64,000 nucleotides of DNA, taken from a bacterium. Its GTDB lineage: Bacteria > Planctomycetota > Planctomycetia > Isosphaerales > Isosphaeraceae. The notes below the pieces were generated by a model. It searched no databases, had not been told where the DNA came from, and was given only the letters and a program-made list of their open reading frames with translations. The stretch covers positions 186,001-250,000 of the forward strand of contig WGMM01000019.1 of NCBI GenBank assembly GCA_016125085.1, written 5' to 3'. The translations under genes were made by a program, and so were the position numbers. Of this stretch, positions 37,501 to 45,196 are shown piece by piece (position 1 is the stretch's first letter; each line of letters opens with the position of its first letter).

Positions 37501-38540
37501 AAGGCGGGGGCGTCCGCCGAAACCCGGGCGACGGCCGGATCGGCGGCCGACTTGCCGGAAGCACGGGCGACGCTGATTTCATGCAGCACGTCTTCGGCAC
37601 GGACGGAATCGAGCGGCGGTGCCACGTTCAGGGCTTGAGCCTGGCGGGCCTTGGCTTCGGCTTCGTCGAACTTGCCGTCGCGAGCCATCAGGCGGGCTTC
37701 CTGAACGAGAGCGTCGTAAACGCCCAGGTTCACTTCGGCCTTCGTACCGGCCTGACGGATCTTGTCACGCTGCTTCACGGCACGGGCCGCGGCGATGACC
37801 TTCTTCGGGCTGTCTTCGAACATGCCGAAGTCCAGCTTCCACGACTCGACGTCCAGGGCGATCGCTTCGGCCTGGTCGAAGTGTCCGGAAGTCAGCAGGG
37901 TTCGAGCCTGCTTCAGCTTGTCCTTGGCGTTCTTCTTGTCGCGGGGGCCGCCGACGGCTCCTGCGAGCTTCGGCCGGGCCTTGGCGATGGCGTCCTCGAC
38001 CCGGTCCGGCGTGTCGTCGAACAGAGTGTAGGAAACGTCGAGCGAGCGGGCTTCGGCGACTTTCGCTTCGGCGGCATCGTAGTCGCCCAGGCGAACGTCT
38101 TCACGAGCGGCCTTGAGCAGCCAGCGGACTTTCTGCTTGGCGTCCGCCGTGCCGCCACGAGTGACCGGCATCGCCTGAGCCGGCGTCATTTGAGCCGGTT
38201 CTTCCGCCGGAGCGGCCTGAGGAGCCTCGCCAGAGGTCCGGGCCACTTCGGCATCGGCCTTCGCCGGTGCCTGAATCTTGACAAGGTAACTGTCGAGTAC
38301 CGTGCACTCTTCAGCGGAGAGCATATCGCGGTAGTCGTCCGCCGCCTTCAGATACTTGGCGGCGTTGGCCTTGTCACCGGAATTGTACAGCTTCGCGCCC
38401 GCCTTGACGTACTCGACAGGCGGGACTGGCGGTTGAGGACGCCCGGCGGATGCGGGAACATCCGACCACGGTGCGGCCATCAAGCCGCTCCCATTGGCAC
38501 CCAGTGCCACCACAACGGCTAAGGACTTCAGCTTACCCAA
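34554..38540 (-). CDS. TPR-containing secretin (GspD/PilQ-like) of outer membrane
   Basis: A 1328-residue exported protein. I start it at a TTG (38540) because AAAGGAGG (38546-38553) lies 5 bases upstream and gives a clean signal peptide (MGKLKSLAVVVALGANG). A long helical, TPR-like and Ala/Glu-rich region covers about residues 40-650. An STN-like domain begins near 730 (VTLNFDNQPISEAVSF), then secretin repeats with Gly-rich linkers. The secretin core ends with TVVTVPDGGTVLLGGVKL, VPILAKTPYINRLFRNIG and LMIMVTPRIIL. It would form a large outer-membrane channel, but no other type II or pilus genes are close, so the partner machinery lies elsewhere. Confidence 0.9.
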   Translation of the reverse strand: MGKLKSLAVVVALGANGSGLMAAPWSDVPASAGRPQPPVPPVEYVKAGAKLYNSGDKANAAKYLKAADDYRDMLSAEECTVLDSYLVKIQAPAKADAEVARTSGEAPQAAPAEEPAQMTPAQAMPVTRGGTADAKQKVRWLLKAAREDVRLGDYDAAEAKVAEARSLDVSYTLFDDTPDRVEDAIAKARPKLAGAVGGPRDKKNAKDKLKQARTLLTSGHFDQAEAIALDVESWKLDFGMFEDSPKKVIAAARAVKQRDKIRQAGTKAEVNLGVYDALVQEARLMARDGKFDEAEAKARQAQALNVAPPLDSVRAEDVLHEISVARASGKSAADPAVARVSADAPALADLTPPPAPEADAPAGVAPVSIPEPAPVADNIARLAQSGDAQPANPGEMLLEQARGLLASGNFEAAQAAAEKAKAGNHGVEAQAEDLLAQIGLAAQNGSISMYEAALDALRKGDAGRAKALLTEIASVPGIDEGMSQKVQDLLLRLSSDDKAARAEASKPTDMALVASQKLNAEVGTKVAEARRHLETDPAKSIKLLEETLEVVKKAEAPDAVKRTMVRRVEVAIELAKKEKATFDVKMADVNARAEIERKRLRILEADNAKMAEVDGLMKQAAEAYDSGKLEEAEMFAKRAVEIDPNNLAATAMSWKARTERHYKRSMNNEAAKEEGFLSAMHGVDEAMIVDPAITERGIAFPKDFKDLTVNRRELMARLEPRKDARTLAIEKKMTEDVTLNFDNQPISEAVSFLENYTGLNIEIDPKALAEEGFTPDTKVSLSLNKVKLRTALGHLLRPLNLTYIIDDEVVLITSPQSGAAKVYSKVYYVGDLVKPVNSEIDANGEKEAQPQDNNIALAGLGLMGDNANSNGVKVLKGDRPQADISPLIQMIATSVAPGSWKVIDPMTQKDITGAFGLGFQPGGFGMGGGGAADLEGQVLPVGSIYPYFLGLSLIVRHTNEVHDEISDLLRQLRRMQDIQVTIEARFITLRDTFSEAIGVDFDFNLQSDVYQKNSSFALEQANSFYPAGGGSTTGGGTGGGTTAGTQQPYLVNSYRDHSLGNRQPVVVGTSSAGGAGSLPPFTGNLGIPFLQNSYPASSVQGFDRGATFGISFLSDLEVFLFVNAAQSDRRNNIVQAPKVTTFNGSAAYIQSTENIPYVSNYIPIVGPGSVAFQPVINQVPDGVQLTVTPVVSHDRRYVRLSINPTFITFRRFESFNIPGGAVGGGGLGGGATTTTQTSLRLPITTLFTIATVVTVPDGGTVLLGGVKLMSEERNEDGVPILAKTPYINRLFRNIGISRDTSSLMIMVTPRIILLEEEEERLGIPTISL

Positions 38541-39500
38541 CGCGACCTCCTTTCGCCTCTCACGAATCCACCGCCGGCTTCCCTGACAGCGATGCGGGCC
38601 ATTCATACGATTCACCCTTTCGAGAGAGGTGTCGAAATCCATTTCCAATCGGCGGTCCTGTAAACCGCACCCCACATTGGATCCACGAAACCGCCCCGGA
38701 CCTTGTCACAGTGGCGACGATCTCGACCATGAGATCACGCGCCGGACCGGGAGCATTTCGCGGTGTCTTATCTCTTATCGAAAAAAACGTCAACGCGGTT
38801 TATTCCGAATGCCAGGAATTATCGATTTTCCCGGTAAATTTTACCTAACCGAACCTCGTATCTTCCAGAATCCCTAAAGAAGGGAAGCCAGGGCAATTTC
38901 GAGAGAATAGCCCGAATCGAAAGACTGACAAGCAAAGCGACTCTGCGCAGGACGGGGTGGCCCGAACCTGCGATAATCCACGATTCGGCCGAAAATCCGC
39001 CTGATCGTGATCCGTGCCGAACGGCAAACCGCGGCATTCCGAATTCGTACGAACGCCCGGATTGACATGCCACTCGCCTCCCTCGCGAATCGATCGCTCA
39101 GACCGGTAAAAAGCCTCTTCCAGTACTGATGCAAAACCCAGGCCAATTTTCATCGAATTTCGGATCCGTGGCCCGATTCTTCGAAGCCGGGAAATTCTTC
39201 GCGCGCTTTGGCCACGCGTTTGCGTAGTTCCGGAATGGACACGTACGGATAGAAGGGTCGTGATCGATCCGGAACGGGATGAATTCAGGCGATCGACCGC
39301 AGCGAGTCACGAGAAGTGCGAGAGGGGGCCGGGTTTCCCGGAATCCTCATTGTGCGGTCATGAGTCACCCGGCCGCGTCAAGGCCGGGGGTTTCGCTTGT
39401 TTTTTGCCCGGGCGACATCGTACATTCCAACCACGTCGGCATCTCGGGTGCCAGGTTCGCCAGTCTGTCCGTTCGAACGAGGTCGGTCCGCAGCTCATCC
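38541..39500. other. 960-base non-coding region between secretin and glycosyltransferase
   Basis: No gene is supported: the small frames present lack ribosome sites and family features. The region is AT-rich around 38760-38860. It contains the candidate promoter above and a 13-base palindrome (GGTAAATTTTACC, 38833-38845) that could be an operator. I see nothing else. Confidence 0.5.
38765..38793 (-). promoter_or_regulatory. candidate secretin promoter
   Basis: On the minus strand TTGACG (38788-38793), a 17-base spacer and TAAGAC (38765-38770) form a promoter with a good -35 and poor -10. The leader to the TTG start would be about 215 bases. Confidence 0.3.
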
Positions 39501-40736
39501 ATGAAGATCGTTCACGTCATCACACGCCTGATCCTCGGCGGAGCCCAGGAAAACACCCTTCTCACCGTCGAAGGGCTGCATCACCGCCAGAAGGACGAGG
39601 TGATCCTCATCACCGGCCCCGCCGAAGGGCCCGAAGGCGACCTGTTCGCCAGGGCCGAGTCGCAGGGCTTCGTCGTCGAACGTATGCCCGAACTTGTGCG
39701 TGCGATTCGCCCCAGGACCGACGCTGCGGCCTATCGAGCCCTGCGCAAGAGCTTCCGCCGATATGGGGCCGACGTCGTCCACACGCACAGCTCGAAGGCC
39801 GGCATCATCGGCCGGGCCGCCGCGTGGAACGAAAAGACGCCCGCCATCGTGCACACGATTCACGGCATGCCCTTCGGCCGGTTCGAAAAACCGCACAAGA
39901 ACTTCCTTTATATCACGCTGGAAAAATGGGCTGCGAAGCGGTGCCACGCCATCGTGAGTGTAGCCGACGCCATGACGGAACAGGCCCTGGCCGCGGGCGT
40001 GGGCCGGCCGGAGCAATTCCTGACCGTCTATTCGGGCATGGATGTCGACGCTTTTCTCAACCCCGCGCGTACGCGTGAGGACATCAGGGCCGAGTTGGGC
40101 CTGGCCCCCGAACACGTCGCCTTCGCCACCGTCGCACGGCTGTTCGAGCTGAAAGGCCACGACGACATCCTGGCCGTCGCGCCTGAGATCCTGAAGGCCA
40201 ATCCCAATGTCCGTTTCGTGTTCATCGGCGACGGCATCCTGCGCGACCGGTTCAAGGCCGATTGCGAGCGTCTGGGAATCGCCCATGCCGTGATCTTCAC
40301 AGGGCTCGTCCCGCCCGGGCGGATTCCGGAACTCATCGGCGGGGTGGACGCCGTCGTCCATCCGAGCCTCCGCGAAGGGCTGGCCCGGGTGCTGCCGCAA
40401 TCGCTCATCGTCGGCCGGCCGGTGATCAGCTACGACATCGACGGCGCCAAGGAAGTCGTCCTGCCCACAACGGGCCACCTGCTCAAGCCGCAGGACATAC
40501 CTGCCTTGAAGGACGCCATCCTTGACCTGGCGAACCATCCCGAGAAACGTGCCGCGATGGGTGCCGAAGGGCGCCGCCGCTTCGCCCACCAGTTCCGGGC
40601 CGAGACGATGACGGACGAACTCAAAGGCCTTTACGAACGGCTGCTCGCAGGCGGGCCCGTCCGCCCCGACGGCCTGTCCTGGCGCCGTGCCGAATGGCCG
40701 GAAGGCACGGACATTTCCTCGCTGCCGAAGGCGTGA
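39501..40736 (+). CDS. GT4-family glycosyltransferase
   Basis: A 411-residue GT-B glycosyltransferase of family GT4. The N-terminal acceptor lobe starts MKIVHVITRLILGGAQENTLL and has VVHTHSSKAGIIGR; the donor lobe has VARLFELKGHDDIL, FIGDG, and the conserved REGLARVLPQSLIVGRPVISYDIDG motif. It likely adds a sugar to a lipid-linked or surface glycan. The start at 39501 is chosen by family fit; upstream in-frame residues to 39279 are not supported. Acceptor and donor cannot be named. Confidence 0.92.
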   Translation: MKIVHVITRLILGGAQENTLLTVEGLHHRQKDEVILITGPAEGPEGDLFARAESQGFVVERMPELVRAIRPRTDAAAYRALRKSFRRYGADVVHTHSSKAGIIGRAAAWNEKTPAIVHTIHGMPFGRFEKPHKNFLYITLEKWAAKRCHAIVSVADAMTEQALAAGVGRPEQFLTVYSGMDVDAFLNPARTREDIRAELGLAPEHVAFATVARLFELKGHDDILAVAPEILKANPNVRFVFIGDGILRDRFKADCERLGIAHAVIFTGLVPPGRIPELIGGVDAVVHPSLREGLARVLPQSLIVGRPVISYDIDGAKEVVLPTTGHLLKPQDIPALKDAILDLANHPEKRAAMGAEGRRRFAHQFRAETMTDELKGLYERLLAGGPVRPDGLSWRRAEWPEGTDISSLPKA

Positions 40737-40774
40737 AGCCGGAAGCGACATCGCGCACATGAATACGAGACGGT

Positions 40775-40909
40775 AGCGTGAGCGACGGAACGATTTCAGA
40801 GAATGTCACCGCGGAATCGCAGAGACCGATTCCAATCGGGAGATCGAATTGCGAACCGACTTCCCGAAATACAGTCAAAAGCCACGTAAAGCATTCCGTC
40901 GCTGACGCT
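40775..40909. repeat. 16-bp inverted repeat, dispersed-repeat type
   Basis: AGCGTGAGCGACGGAA (40775-40790) is matched in inverted orientation by TTCCGTCGCTGACGCT (40894-40909) with one mismatch. Sequences of the form CGTCAGCGACGGA are, from memory, common dispersed repeats in planctomycete genomes. The stretch between the arms, and the whole 40737-41128 gap, holds no supported gene. Confidence 0.6.
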
Positions 40910-41128
40910 TCCGGCTCGTACGGATCCTGTCGCCCGCGCTTCTCTGCTTCACTTCGCGTGAACTCCTTACTGACCGATTGTGGTGGTATGCGTCTGACTC
41001 GGCAATCCTCCTGGTCCCTCCATCCGCGTTCTTGCGACGGACGGGCGAACCGTTTACGCTGATCCGATCGGACACGGCTTTCGGCAGCCAATTCCTTGGA
41101 CATCGCAACGAAAGAGCATCGAACGACT

Positions 41129-42175
41129 ATGGTGGGCATCGGCATTGTCGGCATTGGCTTCATGGGCATGATTCACTACCTGGGCGCAGGCCGAGTTCCA
41201 GGGGCCAAAGTGGTCGCCATCTCCACGCGGGACGCGAAAAAGCGGGCGGGCGACTGGACTTCGATCCAGGGCAACTTCGGCCCTCGCGGCGAGCAGATGG
41301 ACCTGACCGGCGTGAAGGCCTACGAGAAGTTCGAAGACCTGATCGCCGACCCGAACGTCACGCTCGTCGATCTGTGCGTGCCCAACGCCGACCACGCCCC
41401 GCTGGCCATCGCCGCTCTTAAGGCCGGCAAGGACGTGCTCGTCGAAAAGCCGATCGCCCTGAGCCTGGAAGATGCCGAGGCGATGGTCAAAACGGCGAAA
41501 GAAACCGGCCGCAAGCTGATGGTGGCCCACGTGCTGCCCTTCTTCGGCGAATTCGCCTATGCCGCCGACGTCATCAAATCGGGCAAATATGGAAAAGTGC
41601 TGGCCGCCAATTTCTATCGGGTCATTTCCAAGCCTGACTGGTCCGCCGGCATCGCCGACGCTGAAAAGAGCGGCGGCCCGGCGATTGACCTGCACATTCA
41701 CGACACCCACTTCATCGGCTGGCTGTTCGGCAAGCCGGCCCGGGTGTCGTCGCGCGGGGTCGTCGAACAGGGCGTCGTCGTTCACCTTCAGACTAATTAC
41801 GAATACGACGAGCCAGATGCCCCGGTGGTGAGCTGCACCTCAGGCGCGATCAGCCAGAGCGGCCGGCCCTTTGCCCACGGCTATGAGATCTTCCTGGAAA
41901 AGGCCACGCTCAAGTTCGAATACGCCAACCTGGGCCGGGACCACGTGGCCTATCCGCTGACGGTGATCCTGCCCGACGGCAAGACAGAAACGCCTGCGCT
42001 TGAAGGCGGCGACGCCATCACGGCCTTCGCGAACGAGATCGGCGTGGCGGTGAAGAACGTCTCGGGCGGCGACCACAACACGATGCTCGACGGTGCTCTG
42101 GCCCAGCTCGCCCTCAAACTTTCGAAGGCCGAGATCGAATCGGTCAAGACCGGCAAACCCGTCGCGGTGGTTTGA
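41129..42175 (+). CDS. Gfo/Idh/MocA-family oxidoreductase
   Basis: A 348-residue NAD(P)-dependent dehydrogenase of sugars, inositols or related compounds. The Rossmann motif is GIGIVGIGFMGMIHYLG, the family's EKPIALS follows at about residue 110, and GGPAIDLHIHDTHFI is the usual catalytic region with His and Asp. I prefer the ATG at 41129 over a TTG at 41096, since the domain starts right after it. A palindromic hairpin follows the gene. Substrate unknown. Confidence 0.9.
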   Translation: MVGIGIVGIGFMGMIHYLGAGRVPGAKVVAISTRDAKKRAGDWTSIQGNFGPRGEQMDLTGVKAYEKFEDLIADPNVTLVDLCVPNADHAPLAIAALKAGKDVLVEKPIALSLEDAEAMVKTAKETGRKLMVAHVLPFFGEFAYAADVIKSGKYGKVLAANFYRVISKPDWSAGIADAEKSGGPAIDLHIHDTHFIGWLFGKPARVSSRGVVEQGVVVHLQTNYEYDEPDAPVVSCTSGAISQSGRPFAHGYEIFLEKATLKFEYANLGRDHVAYPLTVILPDGKTETPALEGGDAITAFANEIGVAVKNVSGGDHNTMLDGALAQLALKLSKAEIESVKTGKPVAVV

Positions 42176-42247
42176 GAGAACGAGTAGGGTGCGGCTTCAG
42201 CCCACCCGTTTCGATAAAATTGAAGCTGCTTCGACCGAAGTCGCAAA

Positions 42248-42269
42248 AAGGCGGGCATATGCCCGCCTT
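42248..42269 (+). terminator. perfect 22-bp palindrome, probable terminator
   Basis: AAGGCGGGCAT at 42248-42258 is the exact inverse of 42259-42269, a full palindrome followed by ATTCATTT. It can end the oxidoreductase transcript on the plus strand. It is like other GC hairpins in the area (for example 43352-43369). Confidence 0.6.
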
Positions 42270-42292
42270 ATTCATTTATGGAGAATCCACGG

Positions 42293-42694
42293 ATGTCGAC
42301 AGACCCGATTTCGCTCGTGGGCTGGGCATCGGCAATCGTCTTTACGATTCTCGTTTTTTCCCGGGCCAACAGGGAACTCGTCCGAACTTACGAAAATCGT
42401 CTCCGCCAGGTTTTGACCAGACGTGGTATGACGATCGTATCGCTGGATTTACGGGTCGGATTCAGACAAAGGGTTTGCGTCTTCGAAGCGATTTTCATCA
42501 CACCCCGGGGCCACCGTATTCAAGGCATTTTCCGCGTCGGCGATCAATGGAGCGGGCTCCCTGTGCGATTTCTGGGCCGAAGCGATCGTCCTGCTCAAGA
42601 GAGGAATCTGCCTGTCGAGCCCCGCAAAGAGCCAAGGACCTTGTTCGAGATCACGAAAGAGCCCAGGACAAAGTTCGAACAATGGTTCGGTTAG
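42293..42694 (+). CDS. uncharacterised protein with one N-terminal membrane helix
   Basis: A 133-residue protein that I do not recognise. One hydrophobic segment (about 7-22, LVGWASAIVFTILVF) is followed by a basic region and a beta-rich part. The last 30 residues hold a short imperfect repeat (EPRTLFE / EPRTKFE). The ATG at 42293 has GGAGA about 8 bases upstream. Confidence 0.5.
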   Translation: MSTDPISLVGWASAIVFTILVFSRANRELVRTYENRLRQVLTRRGMTIVSLDLRVGFRQRVCVFEAIFITPRGHRIQGIFRVGDQWSGLPVRFLGRSDRPAQERNLPVEPRKEPRTLFEITKEPRTKFEQWFG

Positions 42695-42890
42695 GAATCA
42701 GTCGAGCTGAAGCCCGCCTTGCGGAACTGGTGGGTCAAACTTCGAAAAAAGTCACAAGACCGCTCGAAATCCATGGCGGACTTCGCACCCGAAAACCACT
42801 CCTCTTGTCGGAGTGACCGGCTGGCCAATGCAAGGCCAGGCTCCAGCGACATCATTCGAGGCAACTCGAATCCATAGAGGAGAACTGAAG

Positions 42891-43265
42891 ATGCAAAAGC
42901 ATATTGCGCTATTCATGACCATTGTGATGGGCCTGGTTTCGATCGTGTCCGTCTCGGCGAAAGAGCCTGAGCGACGCAAAGGACGCGGCCGTGGCGAGGG
43001 AGAAGTCCGCACGGCTTCGGGTGGCGGCCGCACAGTTCGGCAGAACAAGGTTCAAGGCACTGTGATTGCCGTCAATTGGACAACCGGACAAGTCACCATT
43101 CGCGGGCGAAACGGCAGTTCCGTAACTGTCATCGCTACGGCAGCGACGAAAATCGAACGCAATGGACTTCATGCTTCGCTTACCGCCATCCAAGTCGGCG
43201 ATCGCGGTCAGGCGACCTACGACAGCAATTTCGTCGCTTCGAAAATCGAATCCGTCGGTCCGTAA
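42891..43265 (+). CDS. small secreted protein, DUF5666-like
   Basis: A 124-residue exported protein: signal peptide MQKHIALFMTIVMGLVSIVSVSA, a basic Arg/Gly-rich linker, then a small beta domain (VQGTVIAVNWTTGQVTIRG, VTVIATAATKIERNG, IQVGDRGQATYDSNFVASKI) with the strand pattern of DUF5666-type OB folds. GAGGAG lies 8 bases before the ATG. Function unknown. A strong terminator follows. Confidence 0.7.
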   Translation: MQKHIALFMTIVMGLVSIVSVSAKEPERRKGRGRGEGEVRTASGGGRTVRQNKVQGTVIAVNWTTGQVTIRGRNGSSVTVIATAATKIERNGLHASLTAIQVGDRGQATYDSNFVASKIESVGP

Positions 43266-43295
43266 ACGATACGCCCAAACTCCAGTCACGAAAAC

Positions 43296-43340
43296 GAATC
43301 ACCGGGCGTGGCACGAACTCGCCCGGCGATTCTTTTCTTC
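43296..43340 (+). terminator. terminator of the small secreted protein gene
   Basis: GAATC-A-CCGGGCG (43296-43308) pairs with CGCCCGG-C-GATTC (43320-43332) around an 11-base loop, followed by TTTTCTTC. Confidence 0.75.
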
Positions 43341-43351
43341 GAAGTGCATCC

Positions 43352-43369
43352 GGCGGGCTCAAGCCCGCC
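43352..43369. repeat. GC-rich hairpin GGCGGGCT/AGCCCGCC
   Basis: An 8-bp perfect stem with a 2-base loop between the DUF5666-like gene and lpxA. Related GC-rich sequence appears at 42187-42210 and 63366-63376, suggesting a dispersed REP-like motif; this is tentative. Confidence 0.45.
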
Positions 43370-43480
43370 CTACCTCGTTACCTCGACTTGAAAGACTGGG
43401 CGATTTCGGATAGATATTCGGATCGTATCGTCCGGGATGGACCCGGACTTGAAGTCGTCTCAGCGGATCGGACGGAACCG

Positions 43481-44299
43481 ATGTCGGATCATTCTCCTCG
43501 AATTCACCCCACGGCCATTATCGGACCTGAAGCCGTTGTGGCAGAGGACGTCAGGATCGGCCCCTATGTGGTCATCGAGGGCCAGGTAACCGTCGGCGAG
43601 GGGTGCCTGATCGAGCCGCATGTCGTGTTGCGCGGGCCCCTGAAGATCGGGCGGAACAATCAGATCGGCTCGGGCACGATCATCGGCGGCGATCCGCAAT
43701 ACCGGGCCTTCAAGAACGAAGTGACGTCGATCGAGATCGGCGACGGCAATAACTTCCGCGAGTTCGTCACGATCAATCGCGGCACGGTCGAAGGCGGCGG
43801 TGTCACGCGCATCGGCAATAACAATTACGTCATGACCGGCGCACATATCGCCCACGACTGCCACGTGCACAATAACGTGACGATGATCAACTACAGCGCC
43901 ATCGCCGGGCATGTCGAGCTGTTCGACAACTGCCTGATCTCGGCATTCGTCGGCATTCAGCAGCGTTCACGTGTCGGTCGGCTGGCGATGATGGGCGGCC
44001 ATTCGCGGTCGACCAAGGACATCCCCCCGTTCACGCTGGCTCAGGGCCATAACACGGTCACAGGGCTGAACCTGGTGGGCATGCGGCGGGCCGGGATCCC
44101 GCGGACCTCGATCGACGCCGTGCGGAAAGTGTTCAAGATCCTGTTCCTTCAGGGGATGACGATCACGAAGGCGATCGACGAGGCGGAGAAGGAATATGGC
44201 GAGATCCCCGAAGTGCGTGAGATGATCGAATTCGTCCGCACTTCGAAGATCGGTATCAGCCGGTTGCGCAGTTCGAACGACGAAGTGCGCGAACTTTGA
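43481..44299 (+). CDS. lpxA: acyl-ACP--UDP-N-acetylglucosamine O-acyltransferase LpxA
   Basis: A 272-residue left-handed beta-helix acyltransferase, the first step of lipid A synthesis in the cytoplasm. Hexapeptide repeats run from residue 8 (IHPTAIIGPEAVV, RIGPYVVIEGQV) and the catalytic His is at position 125 in AHIAHDCHV, the same number as in E. coli. The C-terminal helical domain is present. The start at 43481 gives usual length; upstream in-frame residues belong to non-coding sequence. It shows the organism makes lipid A-type lipopolysaccharide; other lpx genes are not in the window. Confidence 0.95.
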   Translation: MSDHSPRIHPTAIIGPEAVVAEDVRIGPYVVIEGQVTVGEGCLIEPHVVLRGPLKIGRNNQIGSGTIIGGDPQYRAFKNEVTSIEIGDGNNFREFVTINRGTVEGGGVTRIGNNNYVMTGAHIAHDCHVHNNVTMINYSAIAGHVELFDNCLISAFVGIQQRSRVGRLAMMGGHSRSTKDIPPFTLAQGHNTVTGLNLVGMRRAGIPRTSIDAVRKVFKILFLQGMTITKAIDEAEKEYGEIPEVREMIEFVRTSKIGISRLRSSNDEVREL

Positions 44300-44446
44300 C
44301 GCGACATTACCGGTCGATTCGGCCCAATACGAATGTCGTTCGAATCGTACCTGTTCAGCGATCGCCGTGGCGGCATAGAATGAAGGCAGAAGTGATGGCA
44401 TTCGGTATCCGGATGCCGATCGACGCGACGCCCATGAGTCGAGACG

Positions 44447-45196
44447 ATGCCGTTGAGTTCGCCGCAATCACGACCTGATATCCGCCCCCGGGCGTTCGCG
44501 TATCTGCTCGATACGGCGACGCTCGACGCGGTTCTGGCGATGCAGCGGCGGCTGATCTACGACCTGGAACAGTCGGGCGACGCGGCCCTGATTCTTTGCG
44601 AACACACGCCGGCCCTGACGATCGGCCGCAATGGCAGCCTGGCTCACATTCGTACTGACGACGAAACCGGCGGGTTCGGCGAAACGCTGCCCCGGTTCGT
44701 CTCACGTGGCGGCGGCTGCTGGCTGCACACGCCCGGCCAGGTCGCGGGGTATCTGATCGGCGATCTGGCGAGGCTGGCCGAATCGCCTGAAGATTATCTG
44801 GCCCGGCTCGAGAACTCGCTGATCGAAGCCCTGGCCGATTTCGATGTGCGGGCCGAACGTGTCGGCAGTCACAGCGGGTTGTTCGTGGGCGGGAAAAGGA
44901 TCGCGGCGCTTGGTGTTTCCGTCATGCGGAACATGGTCCATTTCGGGTTTCTGCTCAATGTCGGGCCTTTTCTGCGGCCGTTCGACGTGATCGTCGAACC
45001 CGGCACGGACGACCGCCCGATCCGCCAGACATCGATGGAGGCGGTTCGCGGCAGGCCCGTCGAACCTTCGCGGCTGAGGAGCCGGCTGATCCAGCGGATT
45101 CGCGAGGGCTTCGACCTCGAACCAGGGCCTGTTTACGTGGAATCACCAGGTTTGACCACTCTGCCGGAGGTTTGCGAATCTCATGTCTGTCGGTGA
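44447..45196 (+). CDS. lipB: octanoyltransferase LipB homologue lacking the usual cysteine
   Basis: A 249-residue LipB family protein beside lipA. Kept features are LCEHTPALTIGR, RGGGCWLHTPGQVAGY (normally RGGQVTYHGPGQ) and the catalytic Lys150 in GGKRIAALGV. The canonical acyl-thioester motif INPCG, at about residues 180-188 by alignment, reads FDVIVEPGTDD here and has no cysteine. Cys51 and Cys91 are the only cysteines in the core. It may transfer octanoyl by a different residue, or be a divergent family member. It overlaps lipA by 14 bases. Confidence 0.8.
   Translation: MPLSSPQSRPDIRPRAFAYLLDTATLDAVLAMQRRLIYDLEQSGDAALILCEHTPALTIGRNGSLAHIRTDDETGGFGETLPRFVSRGGGCWLHTPGQVAGYLIGDLARLAESPEDYLARLENSLIEALADFDVRAERVGSHSGLFVGGKRIAALGVSVMRNMVHFGFLLNVGPFLRPFDVIVEPGTDDRPIRQTSMEAVRGRPVEPSRLRSRLIQRIREGFDLEPGPVYVESPGLTTLPEVCESHVCR

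Noticed and set aside
35817-38522. 901-residue plus-strand frame opposite the secretin
   Set aside because: The minus-strand secretin has a signal peptide, clear domains, RBS and terminator; this frame has none.
42172-42816. 214-residue frame overlapping the small membrane protein gene
   Set aside because: No start signal or family features; the frame at 42293 has an RBS and a membrane helix.
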